Origin: Anaerolineaceae bacterium UBA6073
Lineage (GTDB): Bacteria; Chloroflexota; Anaerolineae; Anaerolineales; Anaerolineaceae
Length of the DNA: 50,828 nucleotides
Reading direction: 5' to 3'
Assembly (NCBI GenBank): GCA_002436085.1
Contig: DIXT01000012.1
Location: 54,317-105,144 of the forward strand
In this document: piece by piece, positions 31,950-41,316 of the stretch
How the letters are laid out: every line of letters begins with the position of its first letter
Numbering within the stretch: the stretch's first letter is position 1
Program-made: the position numbers and the translations under genes
The notes under the pieces: model-generated
Told to the model about the DNA's origin: nothing
Database searches by the model: none
The model's input: the letters and a program-made list of their open reading frames with translations, nothing else

Positions 31950-33557
31950 CTAACTGAGCAGGATTACCGTGCCGTACGCAGGCAGGCTCAGGCTTTCGGG
32001 GTCAAGAACGAGCTCAGCTGCCCTGCCGCCGTCAAACAATAGCTTCCAAAAACGGTTTTCATCTTCCAGCGCGGGCAGCTTGATTTGCTGGGTTCGGTTG
32101 GAAAAGTTGAGTACGACAAGCGCATGTTGGAAATCAGCATGACGCCAATAAACCAGCACAGATTCGTTTTCCAGCGGCAGTAATTCCAGGCGGCCGCTGT
32201 GCAGGGCTGGGTTTTCCCGGCGCAGCCGTATCAGCGCGCGGTAATAGGACAATAAGGATTGCGGGTCCGACTCTTGGAGCTGTACATTCCTTGCAGGGAA
32301 ATTCGGATTGATTCGCAGCCAGGGTTTGGCGGGGCTGAAGCCGGCGTTCGCGCTCGCGTCCCACTGCATGGGAGAACGGCAGCCATCGCGTCCCTGCACG
32401 CTCAGCCACTTGCGCTTTCCCACCGGGTCTTGGATTTCTTTGCGTTTGTAGCGCGTGTCGCGCATGCCGATCTCTTCGCCATAGTAGAGATATGGGGTTC
32501 CACGCACAGTAAGATGCATGCAGGCCAGCAGTTTCAGGCGGGCGTCATCTTCCCCGGTGACGTAGCGCGTGGCGCTGCGGGGGTTGTCGTGGTTGTTGAG
32601 AAAGTAATTTGGCCAGTCTTTCTCACCATGCAGCGCATCCCAATAGGCTATCGCATTGCCAAACGCGGCAGCGCTCCAGGGACTGTTGGCGTAGGCGTAG
32701 TCAAAGCCCGCGTGCAGCAGGTCCGGGGCGATGTACATGCGCGCCTGGACAGGGCTGGCAAGGAAGGTCTCGCCGACCACGTAGCGGTCCGGGTACTGGT
32801 CTACCAGCCGGCGAATTTCCTGCAGGAATGGGAACATCTCAGGTTGGGAGCAGTCGTTTACGTGTTCAAAGCGGTCGTATGGACGCAGGTGAACACCTCG
32901 CTTGCGGGGGTTGTCGCGCAGTTCCCTGTGCTTAAAGTAAGCGTTGAAGACGTCCAGCCGGAAGCCGTCCACGCCGCGTTCCAGCCAGGTGCGGAACACG
33001 TCAAGGACAGCCTCGCGCACTTGCGGGTTGCGGAAGTTCAGGTCGGGCTGTTCCGGGCAAAAAGTGTGGTAATAGTATTGGTTCAGATTGCTGTTATATT
33101 CCCAACCCGAACCGCCGAAGATAGCCAGCCAATTGTTGGGGTAATCCCCGTCAGGCGCAGGGTCGCGCCAGATGTACCAGTCGTGGAAGGGGTTATCTTT
33201 TGATTTCAGCGATTCCTGAAACCAATAGTGTTGGTCGGAAGTATGGTTGAGCACCAGGTCCAGGATGATATGAATATTTCTTTGGTGCGCTTTCTGGAGG
33301 AGCTGCTCAAAATCCTGAAGAGTGCCAAATTTCGGATCAATTGCGAGGTAATCTGAGACGTCGTAGCCAAAGTCCACGTCTGGGGAGGGGTTGATAGGCG
33401 AAAGCCAGATACCGTCAATGCCGAGGTCTTTGAGGTAGTCCAGGCGCTGGATGATTCCCTGTAAATCGCCAATTCCATCGTTGTTGGAATCCTGAAAGGA
33501 ACGGGGGTAAATTTGATAGATTACTCCGTCCCGCCACCAAGTATGTGTTTGGTTCAT
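31950..33557 (-). CDS. GH13 alpha-glucosidase/oligo-1,6-glucosidase
   Basis: A 535-residue alpha-amylase superfamily enzyme. Opening WWRDGVIYQIYPRSFQDSN is typical. Conserved regions: DLVLNHTSDQH (region I), GVDGFRLDVFNAYF with the Asp nucleophile (II), YVVGETFL with the acid/base Glu (III), and NNHDNPRSATRY (IV). The QpDLNF and GTPYLYYGEEIGM phrases also fit the oligo-1,6-glucosidase/alpha-glucosidase subfamily. Length matches. ATG 33557 is chosen because GGAGG lies directly upstream. No signal peptide, so it is a cytoplasmic enzyme cleaving imported oligosaccharides. Divergent from nusA. Confidence 0.92.
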   Translation of the reverse strand: MNQTHTWWRDGVIYQIYPRSFQDSNNDGIGDLQGIIQRLDYLKDLGIDGIWLSPINPSPDVDFGYDVSDYLAIDPKFGTLQDFEQLLQKAHQRNIHIILDLVLNHTSDQHYWFQESLKSKDNPFHDWYIWRDPAPDGDYPNNWLAIFGGSGWEYNSNLNQYYYHTFCPEQPDLNFRNPQVREAVLDVFRTWLERGVDGFRLDVFNAYFKHRELRDNPRKRGVHLRPYDRFEHVNDCSQPEMFPFLQEIRRLVDQYPDRYVVGETFLASPVQARMYIAPDLLHAGFDYAYANSPWSAAAFGNAIAYWDALHGEKDWPNYFLNNHDNPRSATRYVTGEDDARLKLLACMHLTVRGTPYLYYGEEIGMRDTRYKRKEIQDPVGKRKWLSVQGRDGCRSPMQWDASANAGFSPAKPWLRINPNFPARNVQLQESDPQSLLSYYRALIRLRRENPALHSGRLELLPLENESVLVYWRHADFQHALVVLNFSNRTQQIKLPALEDENRFWKLLFDGGRAAELVLDPESLSLPAYGTVILLS

Positions 33558-33662
33558 TCGATCCTCCTGGAAGTATACATAAATTATACATGCAATCGGG
33601 CGCTGGATTTGCGGAGTATTTGTGAAAGGCTGAGCCCTTTTTGTCAAGGCTGAGCGCTTTTC

Positions 33663-33690
33663 TTGCATTTGAGGGAAAACGTGTTACACT
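33663..33690 (+). promoter_or_regulatory. Promoter of the nusA-infB operon
   Basis: TTGCAT (33663-33668) and extended -10 TGT-TACACT (-10 at 33685-33690), 16-bp spacing. Confidence 0.6.
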
Positions 33691-33724
33691 TATGACATTA
33701 ATTAACGCGATACTTTTCTGGTCT

Positions 33725-33749
33725 GAAAAGTGGGAGCTTCCCACTTTTC
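33725..33749 (+). terminator. Leader hairpin before nusA (possible attenuator)
   Basis: An 11-bp perfect stem GAAAAGTGGGA/TCCCACTTTTC with a 3-nt loop, followed by TTTG, lies in the nusA leader 54 nt before the start codon. It could terminate or stabilise the leader. Autoregulation of nusA operons by leader termination is known in other bacteria, but here it is inference. Confidence 0.5.
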
Positions 33750-33802
33750 TTTGTATCAGAGGGGTATTTACAGGTAAGAACGGAATTTTGGAGTAAGAAA
33801 AA

Positions 33803-35707
33803 ATGAAAAGTGAGTTTGCCTTAGCCTTCAACGAGGTTCTGGAAGAAAAACAACTGCCGCGCGAAGTTATCATGAGTGCGCTTGAAAACGCGATGATAGC
33901 TGCATATCGCAAAGCAGTCGGTGCTTCCAACGCCCAAAGTGTGAAAGTTGAGATTGACATGGACAAGGGCTCTGTAAAGGTCTTTGCGGAAAAAGAAGTG
34001 TCAGACTCGATTATTGATGCGCGTACTGAAGTGCTCCTGGATGAAGCGCGCATGGTTGATCCGGACGCGCAGATTGGCGATCTCATAATGGTGGAATCCA
34101 CGCCGGCTGACTTTGGTCGTATTGCCGCAAGTACTGCGCGCCAGGCCATTCAGCAGAAAATCCGCGACGCGGAAAAGAGCCAACAGTTTGAGTTCTTTAG
34201 CCGCCAGGTTGGTGAAATCATCAGTGGGGTCTTGCAGGCAGTCAACCGCATGCAGGCGACCATCGGGCTTGACCTGAAAGCCGAAGGCACCATGCTGCGC
34301 AAAGACATGATCCCAGGCGAGCGTTTCCGCATGCACGAGCGCATTCGCGCTTACGTGTACGAAGTGAAAGACACCCCTAAGGGACTGCAGATTATGCTCT
34401 CCCACACGCACCGGAACTTCCTGCGCCGTTTGCTCGAGAACGAAGTACCCGAGATTTATCACGGCATCGTTGAAATCCGTTCAATTGCCCGCGAGCCGGG
34501 GCAGCGCGCCAAAGTGGCTGTCTCAGCGACCCAGATGGGGATTGACCCGGTGGGCGCTTGCGTCGGCCAAAGAGGCGTGCGCATCCAGGCGATTGTCAAC
34601 GAATTGCACGGCGAAAAAATTGACATCATTGAGTGGAAAAGCGACCCGGCAGTGTATATCGAAAAAGCCATTAGCCCCGCCAAACCAGTCATTGGCGTTT
34701 ATCTCAGCCAGACTACTTCAGAAAATAAGACTGCTACGGTTGTTGTACCGGAAGACCAGTTGAGCCTTGCCATCGGTAAGGAGGGCCAGAACGCGCGTTT
34801 GGCGGCTAAGCTGACCGGCTGGCGCATCGATATCTTGAGCGTTCCCGAGGCGGCTTCAAGGGCGCTTATCAAAATGCGCGAAGACCCCTCACTGCAGGAT
34901 ATGGCTGCGGAAGAAGCCGAGATCATGACCCGCATCACTGATATTCTCAAGAAGAAAGAGGACGGCAAAGCGCTGACGTCTGAGGATAACACCCTCATGG
35001 CCCGCTTTGTGGACCGCGTGGAAAAACGCGGCGAAGCTGACCGCAAACAGGAAGACGCGGCTGCGCAGGCGGAACTGAAGGCGCTGCGCACCTCCATCGA
35101 CCCGCGCGCGTTCGAAATGCCCATTTTGGATGTGCCGCTCAAAGAACACATTCTGGCTATTCTGCAGGAAGCCGGCATGGAAAACTTTGGCGATCTTATG
35201 CTGCAGCTAAAGCGGGATCCCGATAAGATTCTCTCTCTTAACGGCATCGGCCCGAAGGCAATGGAAGAAATTCAGACTCTGGTACAGACTTACCAGTTCC
35301 CTGCCCTTGAAACTGTGCCCGAACCGGCGGCGGAAGAAGCCCCGGCGCATGAGGAACCTGCAACAGCGGCTGTTGTTGAAGGGGGCGCTGAAGCGGTTGT
35401 AAGCGAAGTAGAAGCGGAAGCTGTTGAAGCTCCAGCTGTTGAAACAGTCGAAACGCCGGCTATTGTGGAAGAACCCGCAGCTGAAGAAAAGAGCTTTGAA
35501 GAACTATTCAAGTTGGAATCTTTGCACCGCGAAGAAAAAGCCCGCGAACTTGTATCGGAAGACGAAGACAGCGTTGACCAGAAACAGGACAAGAAGGGCA
35601 AAGGCAAGAAGAAAAAGGGTTATACTGTGGAGTACGATCCTGATAAGGAAGAAGAAATCGTTCGTTACAAGCACAAAAAAGACGGTGATTGGACCGAGGA
35701 TTGGTAG
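33803..35707 (+). CDS. nusA: Transcription termination/antitermination factor NusA
   Basis: A 634-residue NusA. The N-terminal RNAP-binding domain spans 1-~125 (MKSEFALAFNEVLEEKQLPR). The S1 domain follows (VGEIISGVLQAVNRMQATIG), then two KH domains with VGACVGQRGVRIQAIVNEL near residue 250 and LSLAIGKEGQNARLAAKLTG near 320. A helix-hairpin-helix-like segment (ILSLNGIGPKAMEEIQTL) lies near 475. The last ~150 residues are an acidic Glu/Ala/Val run followed by a Lys-rich block (QKQDKKGKGKKKKGYTVEYD), an unusual tail. GGAG precedes the ATG. rimP, the common upstream partner, is not in this window. Confidence 0.95.
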   Translation: MKSEFALAFNEVLEEKQLPREVIMSALENAMIAAYRKAVGASNAQSVKVEIDMDKGSVKVFAEKEVSDSIIDARTEVLLDEARMVDPDAQIGDLIMVESTPADFGRIAASTARQAIQQKIRDAEKSQQFEFFSRQVGEIISGVLQAVNRMQATIGLDLKAEGTMLRKDMIPGERFRMHERIRAYVYEVKDTPKGLQIMLSHTHRNFLRRLLENEVPEIYHGIVEIRSIAREPGQRAKVAVSATQMGIDPVGACVGQRGVRIQAIVNELHGEKIDIIEWKSDPAVYIEKAISPAKPVIGVYLSQTTSENKTATVVVPEDQLSLAIGKEGQNARLAAKLTGWRIDILSVPEAASRALIKMREDPSLQDMAAEEAEIMTRITDILKKKEDGKALTSEDNTLMARFVDRVEKRGEADRKQEDAAAQAELKALRTSIDPRAFEMPILDVPLKEHILAILQEAGMENFGDLMLQLKRDPDKILSLNGIGPKAMEEIQTLVQTYQFPALETVPEPAAEEAPAHEEPATAAVVEGGAEAVVSEVEAEAVEAPAVETVETPAIVEEPAAEEKSFEELFKLESLHREEKARELVSEDEDSVDQKQDKKGKGKKKKGYTVEYDPDKEEEIVRYKHKKDGDWTEDW

Positions 35708-35736
35708 ACAAGATTTATTAGACCAAGCAGATAAAG

Positions 35737-36066
35737 GTGGCAGCAAAAAACAAACGCAAATCAAAGCATGTCCCGCAGCGCACCTGTGTAGGATGCCGTG
35801 AAGTAATGCCAAAACGCAATTTGATTCGTTTGGTACGCACGGAACAAGGTGTGCTGGTGGATCCGACCGGCAAGCTGGCCGGCAGAGGAGCGTATCTTCA
35901 CGATGCGAAATCCTGCTGGGTAAAAGGACTGAAAGGTCCGCTTGCCAACGCGCTGCGGACTGCGCTTTCTGAGCAAGATATGGTCGCATTGACCGCCTAT
36001 ATGGAAACCCTGCTAGCGGAGACTGATGAAAAAACAGCCTCCGCTGACCGAGAGAGCGTTCATTAA
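35737..36066 (+). CDS. rnpM: YlxR/RnpM family RNA-binding protein
   Basis: A 109-residue basic protein of the DUF448/YlxR family. The hallmark is PQRTCVGCREVMPKRNLIRL near residue 14, then GRGAYLHDAKSCW. Family members bind RNase P RNA and modulate it (renamed RnpM in Bacillus). It starts at GTG 35737 after a weak RBS, 29 nt after nusA, in the normal nusA-rnpM-infB order. The C-terminal 30 residues are family-variable. Confidence 0.88.
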   Translation: MAAKNKRKSKHVPQRTCVGCREVMPKRNLIRLVRTEQGVLVDPTGKLAGRGAYLHDAKSCWVKGLKGPLANALRTALSEQDMVALTAYMETLLAETDEKTASADRESVH

Positions 36067-36156
36067 GGAACATCCTATGTAACGCTTAATCCTGTCAGGC
36101 TCAGAAAACCATACGCGGTCTGCTCCAAACCTGAGAATTAACCATGGAGGTGGATT

Positions 36157-37941
36157 ATGAGCAATGACGGGAATAAAGACGTTACCTTCCCTTATAGTTT
36201 AAGTGTACGGGATTTGGCTGCGCAGTTAAATGCCAGCCCGGTGCAGGTTATTAAAATCCTGATGGCCAACGGTGTGATGGCAAGCATTAACCAGACCGTG
36301 GACTTTGACACAGCCGCGGTGGTAGCGACTGAATTGGGTTTTACGCCTCAACTGCAAAAGGAAGAAATCCAAGTAGAAGAAACAGGTGAGATTCCACTCT
36401 GGCGGCAGGTCATCATGGATGAGGACCCCACCAAACTTGAAAATCGCCCTCCTGTAATTACCATTTTAGGACATGTTGACCACGGCAAGACTACCTTGCT
36501 GGACGCTGTGCGCCACACGAATGTGGCTGGCGGCGAAGCAGGCGGTATTACCCAGCACATCGGCGCGTACCAGGTAATGCACAAGAACCGCCTGATTACC
36601 TTTTTGGACACCCCCGGGCATGCGGCGTTCTCGTCCATGCGCGCGCGCGGCGCAAAAGGCGCGGATATCGTCATCCTGGTTGTGGCAGCGGATGACGGCG
36701 TTCAGCCGCAGACAAAAGAGGCGGTCAACCATGCCAAAGCAGCCCAAGTGCCGATTGTCGTGGCGCTCAACAAAATTGACAAGCCGGATGCCAACCCCGA
36801 ACTGGTCATGCGTCAGCTGGCTGATATCGGACTGCAGCCTGATGAATGGGAAGGCGACACCTTTGTGGTGCCTGTTTCCGCGAAGACCCGCAAGGGACTG
36901 GAAGACCTGCTGGAAACCATCCTGCTGGTTGCTGACAACATGGTTATTAAAGCAAACCCCAAAGGCGCCTGTATCGGCACCGTAGTAGAAGCAAAACTGG
37001 ACAAAACTACCGGCCCGATGGCGACTCTGCTTGTGCAGAACGGCACTTTGAAGGTGGGCAGCGTGGTGGTTGCCGGTGAGAGCTACGGCAAGATTAAGGC
37101 AATGTTCGACCAGCGCAATAAACGCATCGAAAAGGCGCCGCCCTCGACCCCGGTTGTGGTCATGGGTCTGGATCATATGCCGGATGCCGGAGATTTGTTC
37201 CAGGTCGTTGAAAATGAACGGGAAGCGCGTCAAATTGTCGAAGGACGCAAAGCGGAACGCGAAGCCAAGCGCAATGTTAAGCGCGCCACCCTCGAAGAAC
37301 TCTTCGCCAAGGTAAAATCCGGCCAAGCCAGAGAACTGTGCCTGATTTTGAAAGCGGATGTGCGCGGTTCATTGGAACCCATTGTGAATTCCCTGGAAGA
37401 CCTGGGAAAGAAAGAAAAAGATATCTCAATTCAGGTGCTGCACTCTGAAACGGGGAACATAACCGAGTCTGATGTCGCTTTGGCGGCAGCCTCCAACGCG
37501 GTTATCCTTGGGTTTAATGTGGAGGTAGACCCGAATACCCGCCATATGGCGGAAGCTGAAGGCGTCTCTATCCGCGTTTACAAGATTATCTACCGCATGC
37601 TGGAAGATGTTGAGAAAGCGCTCAAGGGTTTGCTCGAGCCGGAACTGGTGGAAAAAGTCATTGGTGTTGCCCAAGTGCTGGCGACCTTTAAGGTTTCCAA
37701 GGCTGGTATAGCGGCTGGCTGCCGGGTGCTTGACGGTGAAATCCGCCGCAATGCCAGTGTGCGCGTGATGCGTGCTGGTGAGCAGGTTTTTACCGGTGAA
37801 ATATCCTCGCTTAAGCGTGAAAAAGAAGATGTACGGGACGTTCGCGCGGGTATGGAATGCGGCATTTCGATTAAAAACTTTGAAGATTACGAGATTGGCG
37901 ATACAATCGAAAGCTTTGTTATGGAGAAATTTGGCGGATAA
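36157..37941 (+). CDS. infB: Translation initiation factor IF-2
   Basis: A 594-residue GTPase placing initiator tRNA on the 30S subunit. A short N-terminal IF2_N module (LSVRDLAAQLNASPVQVIKI) is present, and the long basic N-terminal extension of E. coli IF-2 is absent, giving a compact version. GTPase motifs: GHVDHGKTTLLD (G1), DTPGHAAF (G3), NKID (G4), SAK (G5). The C-terminal domains end in RAGMECGISIKNFEDYEIGD. GGAGG lies before the ATG. Confidence 0.96.
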   Translation: MSNDGNKDVTFPYSLSVRDLAAQLNASPVQVIKILMANGVMASINQTVDFDTAAVVATELGFTPQLQKEEIQVEETGEIPLWRQVIMDEDPTKLENRPPVITILGHVDHGKTTLLDAVRHTNVAGGEAGGITQHIGAYQVMHKNRLITFLDTPGHAAFSSMRARGAKGADIVILVVAADDGVQPQTKEAVNHAKAAQVPIVVALNKIDKPDANPELVMRQLADIGLQPDEWEGDTFVVPVSAKTRKGLEDLLETILLVADNMVIKANPKGACIGTVVEAKLDKTTGPMATLLVQNGTLKVGSVVVAGESYGKIKAMFDQRNKRIEKAPPSTPVVVMGLDHMPDAGDLFQVVENEREARQIVEGRKAEREAKRNVKRATLEELFAKVKSGQARELCLILKADVRGSLEPIVNSLEDLGKKEKDISIQVLHSETGNITESDVALAAASNAVILGFNVEVDPNTRHMAEAEGVSIRVYKIIYRMLEDVEKALKGLLEPELVEKVIGVAQVLATFKVSKAGIAAGCRVLDGEIRRNASVRVMRAGEQVFTGEISSLKREKEDVRDVRAGMECGISIKNFEDYEIGDTIESFVMEKFGG

Positions 37942-37971
37942 GACCGCCAGACCACTTTCACAGGAGGAAAG

Positions 37972-38373
37972 ATGCCCACACCACTGCGAATGAAACGTAT
38001 CAACGACCGCGTCAGGGAGATTCTATCGCTGACGCTGCTCAACAAAATCGAAGACCCGCGCTTGGCGGGCGTAAATATCACCGATGTCAAGGTGGACAGA
38101 GAGCTGGACTTTGCGAATGTTTATGTATCCGCCCCGGAAGGACGCGACCGCGAACGCGAAGTTCTCCAGGCGCTCAACCACGCTCGCGGCTTTCTTAAGT
38201 TCGAACTTGCCAACGAAATTGACCTGCGGGTGATGCCAAGACTGCGTTTTTTCTGGGATCCCACCCCTGAACGCGCGGATCGGATTGACACGCTTCTGGC
38301 ACAGCTGCGCGATGAAACAGAACCAGCTGGCGAGAGCATTGATGAAGGGGAAGACCAGGACAGCGATGACTGA
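37972..38373 (+). CDS. rbfA: Ribosome-binding factor A
   Basis: A 133-residue KH-fold factor for 16S rRNA 5' end maturation and cold adaptation. MPTPLRMKRINDRVREILSL starts the domain, and LAGVNITDVKVDRELDFANVY with RFFWDPTPERADRIDTLL are family signatures. A short acidic tail (EGEDQDSDD) ends the protein. RBS AGGAGG is 3-8 nt upstream. Its last 8 nt overlap the start of nrnA. Confidence 0.93.
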   Translation: MPTPLRMKRINDRVREILSLTLLNKIEDPRLAGVNITDVKVDRELDFANVYVSAPEGRDREREVLQALNHARGFLKFELANEIDLRVMPRLRFFWDPTPERADRIDTLLAQLRDETEPAGESIDEGEDQDSDD

Positions 38374-39322
38374 AACGATTGACTTGGAAATCCGCCAGCT
38401 GCTGCAGAACGCGCGCTCGGTGGCGATTGTTTCGCATATCCGTCCGGACGCGGATGCGGTGGGTTCGCTGCTGGGCTTGGGGCTGCCTCTGCTGGCGGCT
38501 GGCAAACAGGTTCAATTGGTGCTGCAGGATGGTTTGCCCGAAAAGTACGCTTTCCTGCCCGGAGCCGACAGGGTCACGCGTTCAGTCGAAAGCGGCTTTG
38601 ATACTTTGGTCACGGTGGATTGCAGCGACCTCCGACGCACAGGCAGCATCCTGGAAGGGCTGCCAGCACCCGACCTGAATATTGACCACCATCAGACTAA
38701 CCTGAATTTTGCCGCAATAAACCTGGTCATAGCGGAAGCCTCCGCCACCGCGCTCGTCTTGGCAGAGCACTTGCCAAGCTGGGGATTGGCGGTGGATTCC
38801 GACGCGGCGCAGTGCCTGCTGGCTGGTATTTTGGGCGATACCATCGGTTTCCGGACTTCTGGCACAGACTCAAAAACGCTGCGGGTTGCTGCGGATCTTA
38901 TGGACAAGGGCGCAAATTTACCGCTGGTCTATCGCCAGACTTTGCTCTCGCGTTCTATCCCTGAGCTGCGCTATTGGGGGCAGGGTCTCACGAAAATTCA
39001 ATACGAAGGTCCATTACTTTGGTCTGTACTGACGCTTGATGATAGAATTAAAGCTGTCTATCCTGAAAATGATGACGCTGATTTGATAAATTTGCTTTCT
39101 TCTGTCTCCGGGCTTCTGGTTGTGGTATTATTTATCCAGCAGTCACCGGACCGGGTGAAAGTAAGCTGGCGCGCAGCAGAGGGAATTGATGTATCTGCTC
39201 TTGCGTTTGAATTTGGGGGCGGAGGGCACGCCGCAGCCGCTGGAGCGGATGTGGAAGGCTCTTTGGACGAGGTCGTTGGAAAAGTCTTGGCAAAAACAAA
39301 ACAACTCCTGGCAGTTTACTGA
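38366..39322 (+). CDS. nrnA: DHH/DHHA1 phosphoesterase, NrnA type
   Basis: A 318-residue Mn-dependent phosphoesterase of the bifunctional oligoribonuclease/pAp phosphatase family. DHH motifs: VSHIRPDADAVGSLLGLG near residue 27, VTVDCSD near 85, NIDHHQTN near 108. The DHHA1 end reads FGGGGHAAAAGADVEG. It degrades nanoRNAs and recycles pAp. ATG 38366 overlaps rbfA by 8 nt, with AGGA 5 nt upstream, implying translational coupling. Order rbfA-nrnA-truB is common in this operon. Confidence 0.9.
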   Translation: MTETIDLEIRQLLQNARSVAIVSHIRPDADAVGSLLGLGLPLLAAGKQVQLVLQDGLPEKYAFLPGADRVTRSVESGFDTLVTVDCSDLRRTGSILEGLPAPDLNIDHHQTNLNFAAINLVIAEASATALVLAEHLPSWGLAVDSDAAQCLLAGILGDTIGFRTSGTDSKTLRVAADLMDKGANLPLVYRQTLLSRSIPELRYWGQGLTKIQYEGPLLWSVLTLDDRIKAVYPENDDADLINLLSSVSGLLVVVLFIQQSPDRVKVSWRAAEGIDVSALAFEFGGGGHAAAAGADVEGSLDEVVGKVLAKTKQLLAVY

Positions 39323-39354
39323 TCCAGGAAATTCTATAACTAAGCGAGATTATT

Positions 39355-40281
39355 ATGTCCGATGAAATGATGGGTGGTAGAGAAAACCTGGCTAGCAATG
39401 TCTCCGGGGTGTTGGTTGTGGATAAGCCAGTTGGTTTATCCTCGCATGATGTTGTACAAATCATCCGGAACGGCACCAAAATTCGCAGAGCAGGGCATAC
39501 CGGTACGCTTGATCCGCGCGCCAGCGGTGTGCTGGTCGTTTTGCTGGGTCCGGCTGTGCGACTAAGTGAATACGTGTCCGCCTCTGAAAAGCGCTATCAG
39601 GCTGTCATCGAGTTGGGTATCACCACGGATACCTACGATATGGAAGGCCAAATTACGCGCCGCTCCCCTGTGGAAATCACCTACGAGGAATTTGAAGAGG
39701 CACTGCAGGGCTTCATCGGTGAATTTGAGCAGAAACCTCCGGCTTACTCCGCCATCAAAATTAAAGGTGAGAAAGCCTACGAAATCGCCCGGCGCGGTGA
39801 GGAGGTGGACCTTGAACCCCGTACGATCCAGGTACACGAGCTGGAACTGCTGGATTGGGACCCGCCCGAGGCTGTAGTGGACATTCAATGTTCTTCGGGC
39901 ACCTATGTGCGTTCATTAGCTCATGATCTGGGCGAAAAGCTCGGCTGCGGCGCTACGCTGACCGGTCTTCGCCGGACGAAAAATGGTCGTTTCGGATTGC
40001 GCGATGCAGTCTCCTTGCGTAAGTTGCAGGAAGCCTTTGCTGCCGGGGATTGGTATCAATACCTCATCCCGGCTGCCGAAGCGCTTGGTGATTGGTACAC
40101 AGTGGAACTCACGGTTGAACAAGTGGACGAGGTTCGCCACGGGCACCGCGTACCAGCGCTGGAAGTTGTGGAAGCTGGCAAATGGGCGCGCGCAGTCAGC
40201 CAGGAAGGTGAATTGGTAGCTCTGGTGGAATACGACAGCGCTGCAAACGAATGGCAGCCGCGAAAAGTGTTCTTCCTCTAA
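39355..40281 (+). CDS. truB: tRNA pseudouridine(55) synthase
   Basis: A 308-residue TruB. The N-terminus LVVDKPVGLSSHDVVQIIRN, then AGHTGTLDPRASGVLVVLLG with the catalytic Asp near residue 49, then KPPAYSAIKIKGEKAYEIAR, are diagnostic. A C-terminal PUA-like segment ends the protein. It makes psi55 in the T loop of most tRNAs. It starts 32 nt after nrnA; the RBS is weak. A strong terminator follows. Confidence 0.95.
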   Translation: MSDEMMGGRENLASNVSGVLVVDKPVGLSSHDVVQIIRNGTKIRRAGHTGTLDPRASGVLVVLLGPAVRLSEYVSASEKRYQAVIELGITTDTYDMEGQITRRSPVEITYEEFEEALQGFIGEFEQKPPAYSAIKIKGEKAYEIARRGEEVDLEPRTIQVHELELLDWDPPEAVVDIQCSSGTYVRSLAHDLGEKLGCGATLTGLRRTKNGRFGLRDAVSLRKLQEAFAAGDWYQYLIPAAEALGDWYTVELTVEQVDEVRHGHRVPALEVVEAGKWARAVSQEGELVALVEYDSAANEWQPRKVFFL

Positions 40282-40301
40282 AACTTTGATTGCATGTAAA
40301 G

Positions 40302-40344
40302 AATAACCCTTGCTTGGTGTGCTGCCAGACAGGGTTATTTTTTT
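40302..40344 (+). terminator. Terminator between truB and ribF
   Basis: A 9-bp stem AATAACCCT (40302-40310) / AGGGTTATT (40331-40339) is followed by a T run to 40344. It ends the nusA operon; ribF then likely needs its own promoter or readthrough. Confidence 0.8.
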
Positions 40345-40365
40345 GAGTGAAACAATGAGGATGAT

Positions 40366-41316
40366 TTGACCGAATTTTTTGAAAACTGGCCTGCGCTGAC
40401 TAAGGACCCCTTATGTATTACCATCGGGAATTTTGACGGACTCCACCGCGGACATCAAGCCCTTCTCAAACGATTGGAAGAGCACGCCGCGAACGAGGGG
40501 TGTGCCTCCGCAATGATAACCTTCCAACCCCACCCGCGGGTTGTGCTGCAACATATCAGCGGTCGCTTCTATCTGACCTGCGAGGAAGAAAAAAGGTTAC
40601 TCCTGGCGCAAAGCGGCCTGGATTTTGTTTTCACGCTTCCCTTCAACCGCGCGCTCGCGAACCTGAGCGCCGGGCAATTCTTTGCGCTGTTGCTGGAACA
40701 CCTTGACCTGCGCGGCCTGACCGTCAGCGAGAACTTCGCGCTGGGCAAAGCACGCTCCGGGACGCTTGAGCAAATCCGCACTGTTTGCGAGCAAAATAAC
40801 ATTATCCTGGATGTGATGCCGGTGTTTTGCCTGGACGGAAAGCCGGTCTCTTCGGGCAGGGTACGCGAGGCTCTGGAAGCTGGGGACGTGCGGGAGGCAG
40901 CGCGCTTGCTCGGTCATCCCTATTTTGTGAAGAGTAAAGTGGTCGTAGGAAAGCGTTTGGGCTCAAAGTTGGGTTTTCCGACCGCGAATCAGGTCGTCGA
41001 TCCCCAGAAAATACTGCCTAAGTACGGAGTTTACGCCACGCGCGCCAGCTTTAATGGCGAAAAACTGATGGGCGTCACCAGCGTGGGGGTACGTCCGACT
41101 TTTGAGAATACTACCAAGGCGAATATCGAGACCCTGCTTCTGGATTTTGATGATAATATCTACCACGAGGATCTCACCGTGGAATTCATCGAACATTTGC
41201 GGGGTGAGATTAAATTTGAGCATGTGGAAGACCTGATCCAGCAAATCGAGCAGGACAAACGTGAAGCCAGGAGAATACTGACCCATGAATCTTTCCAGGA
41301 GAATTTATCGGCTTAG
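40366..41316 (+). CDS. ribF: Bifunctional riboflavin kinase/FAD synthetase
   Basis: A 316-residue RibF converting riboflavin to FMN and FAD. The N-terminal nucleotidyltransferase domain shows ITIGNFDGLHRGHQALLKRL near residue 20 and KPVSSGRVREALEAGDV near 150. The kinase domain has GKRLGSKLGFPTANQV and YGVYATRASFNGEKLMGVTSVG. The start is TTG 40366 with GAGG 5 nt upstream. It overlaps the tandem-ThyX gene by 32 nt, so the two are probably co-translated. Confidence 0.93.
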   Translation: MTEFFENWPALTKDPLCITIGNFDGLHRGHQALLKRLEEHAANEGCASAMITFQPHPRVVLQHISGRFYLTCEEEKRLLLAQSGLDFVFTLPFNRALANLSAGQFFALLLEHLDLRGLTVSENFALGKARSGTLEQIRTVCEQNNIILDVMPVFCLDGKPVSSGRVREALEAGDVREAARLLGHPYFVKSKVVVGKRLGSKLGFPTANQVVDPQKILPKYGVYATRASFNGEKLMGVTSVGVRPTFENTTKANIETLLLDFDDNIYHEDLTVEFIEHLRGEIKFEHVEDLIQQIEQDKREARRILTHESFQENLSA

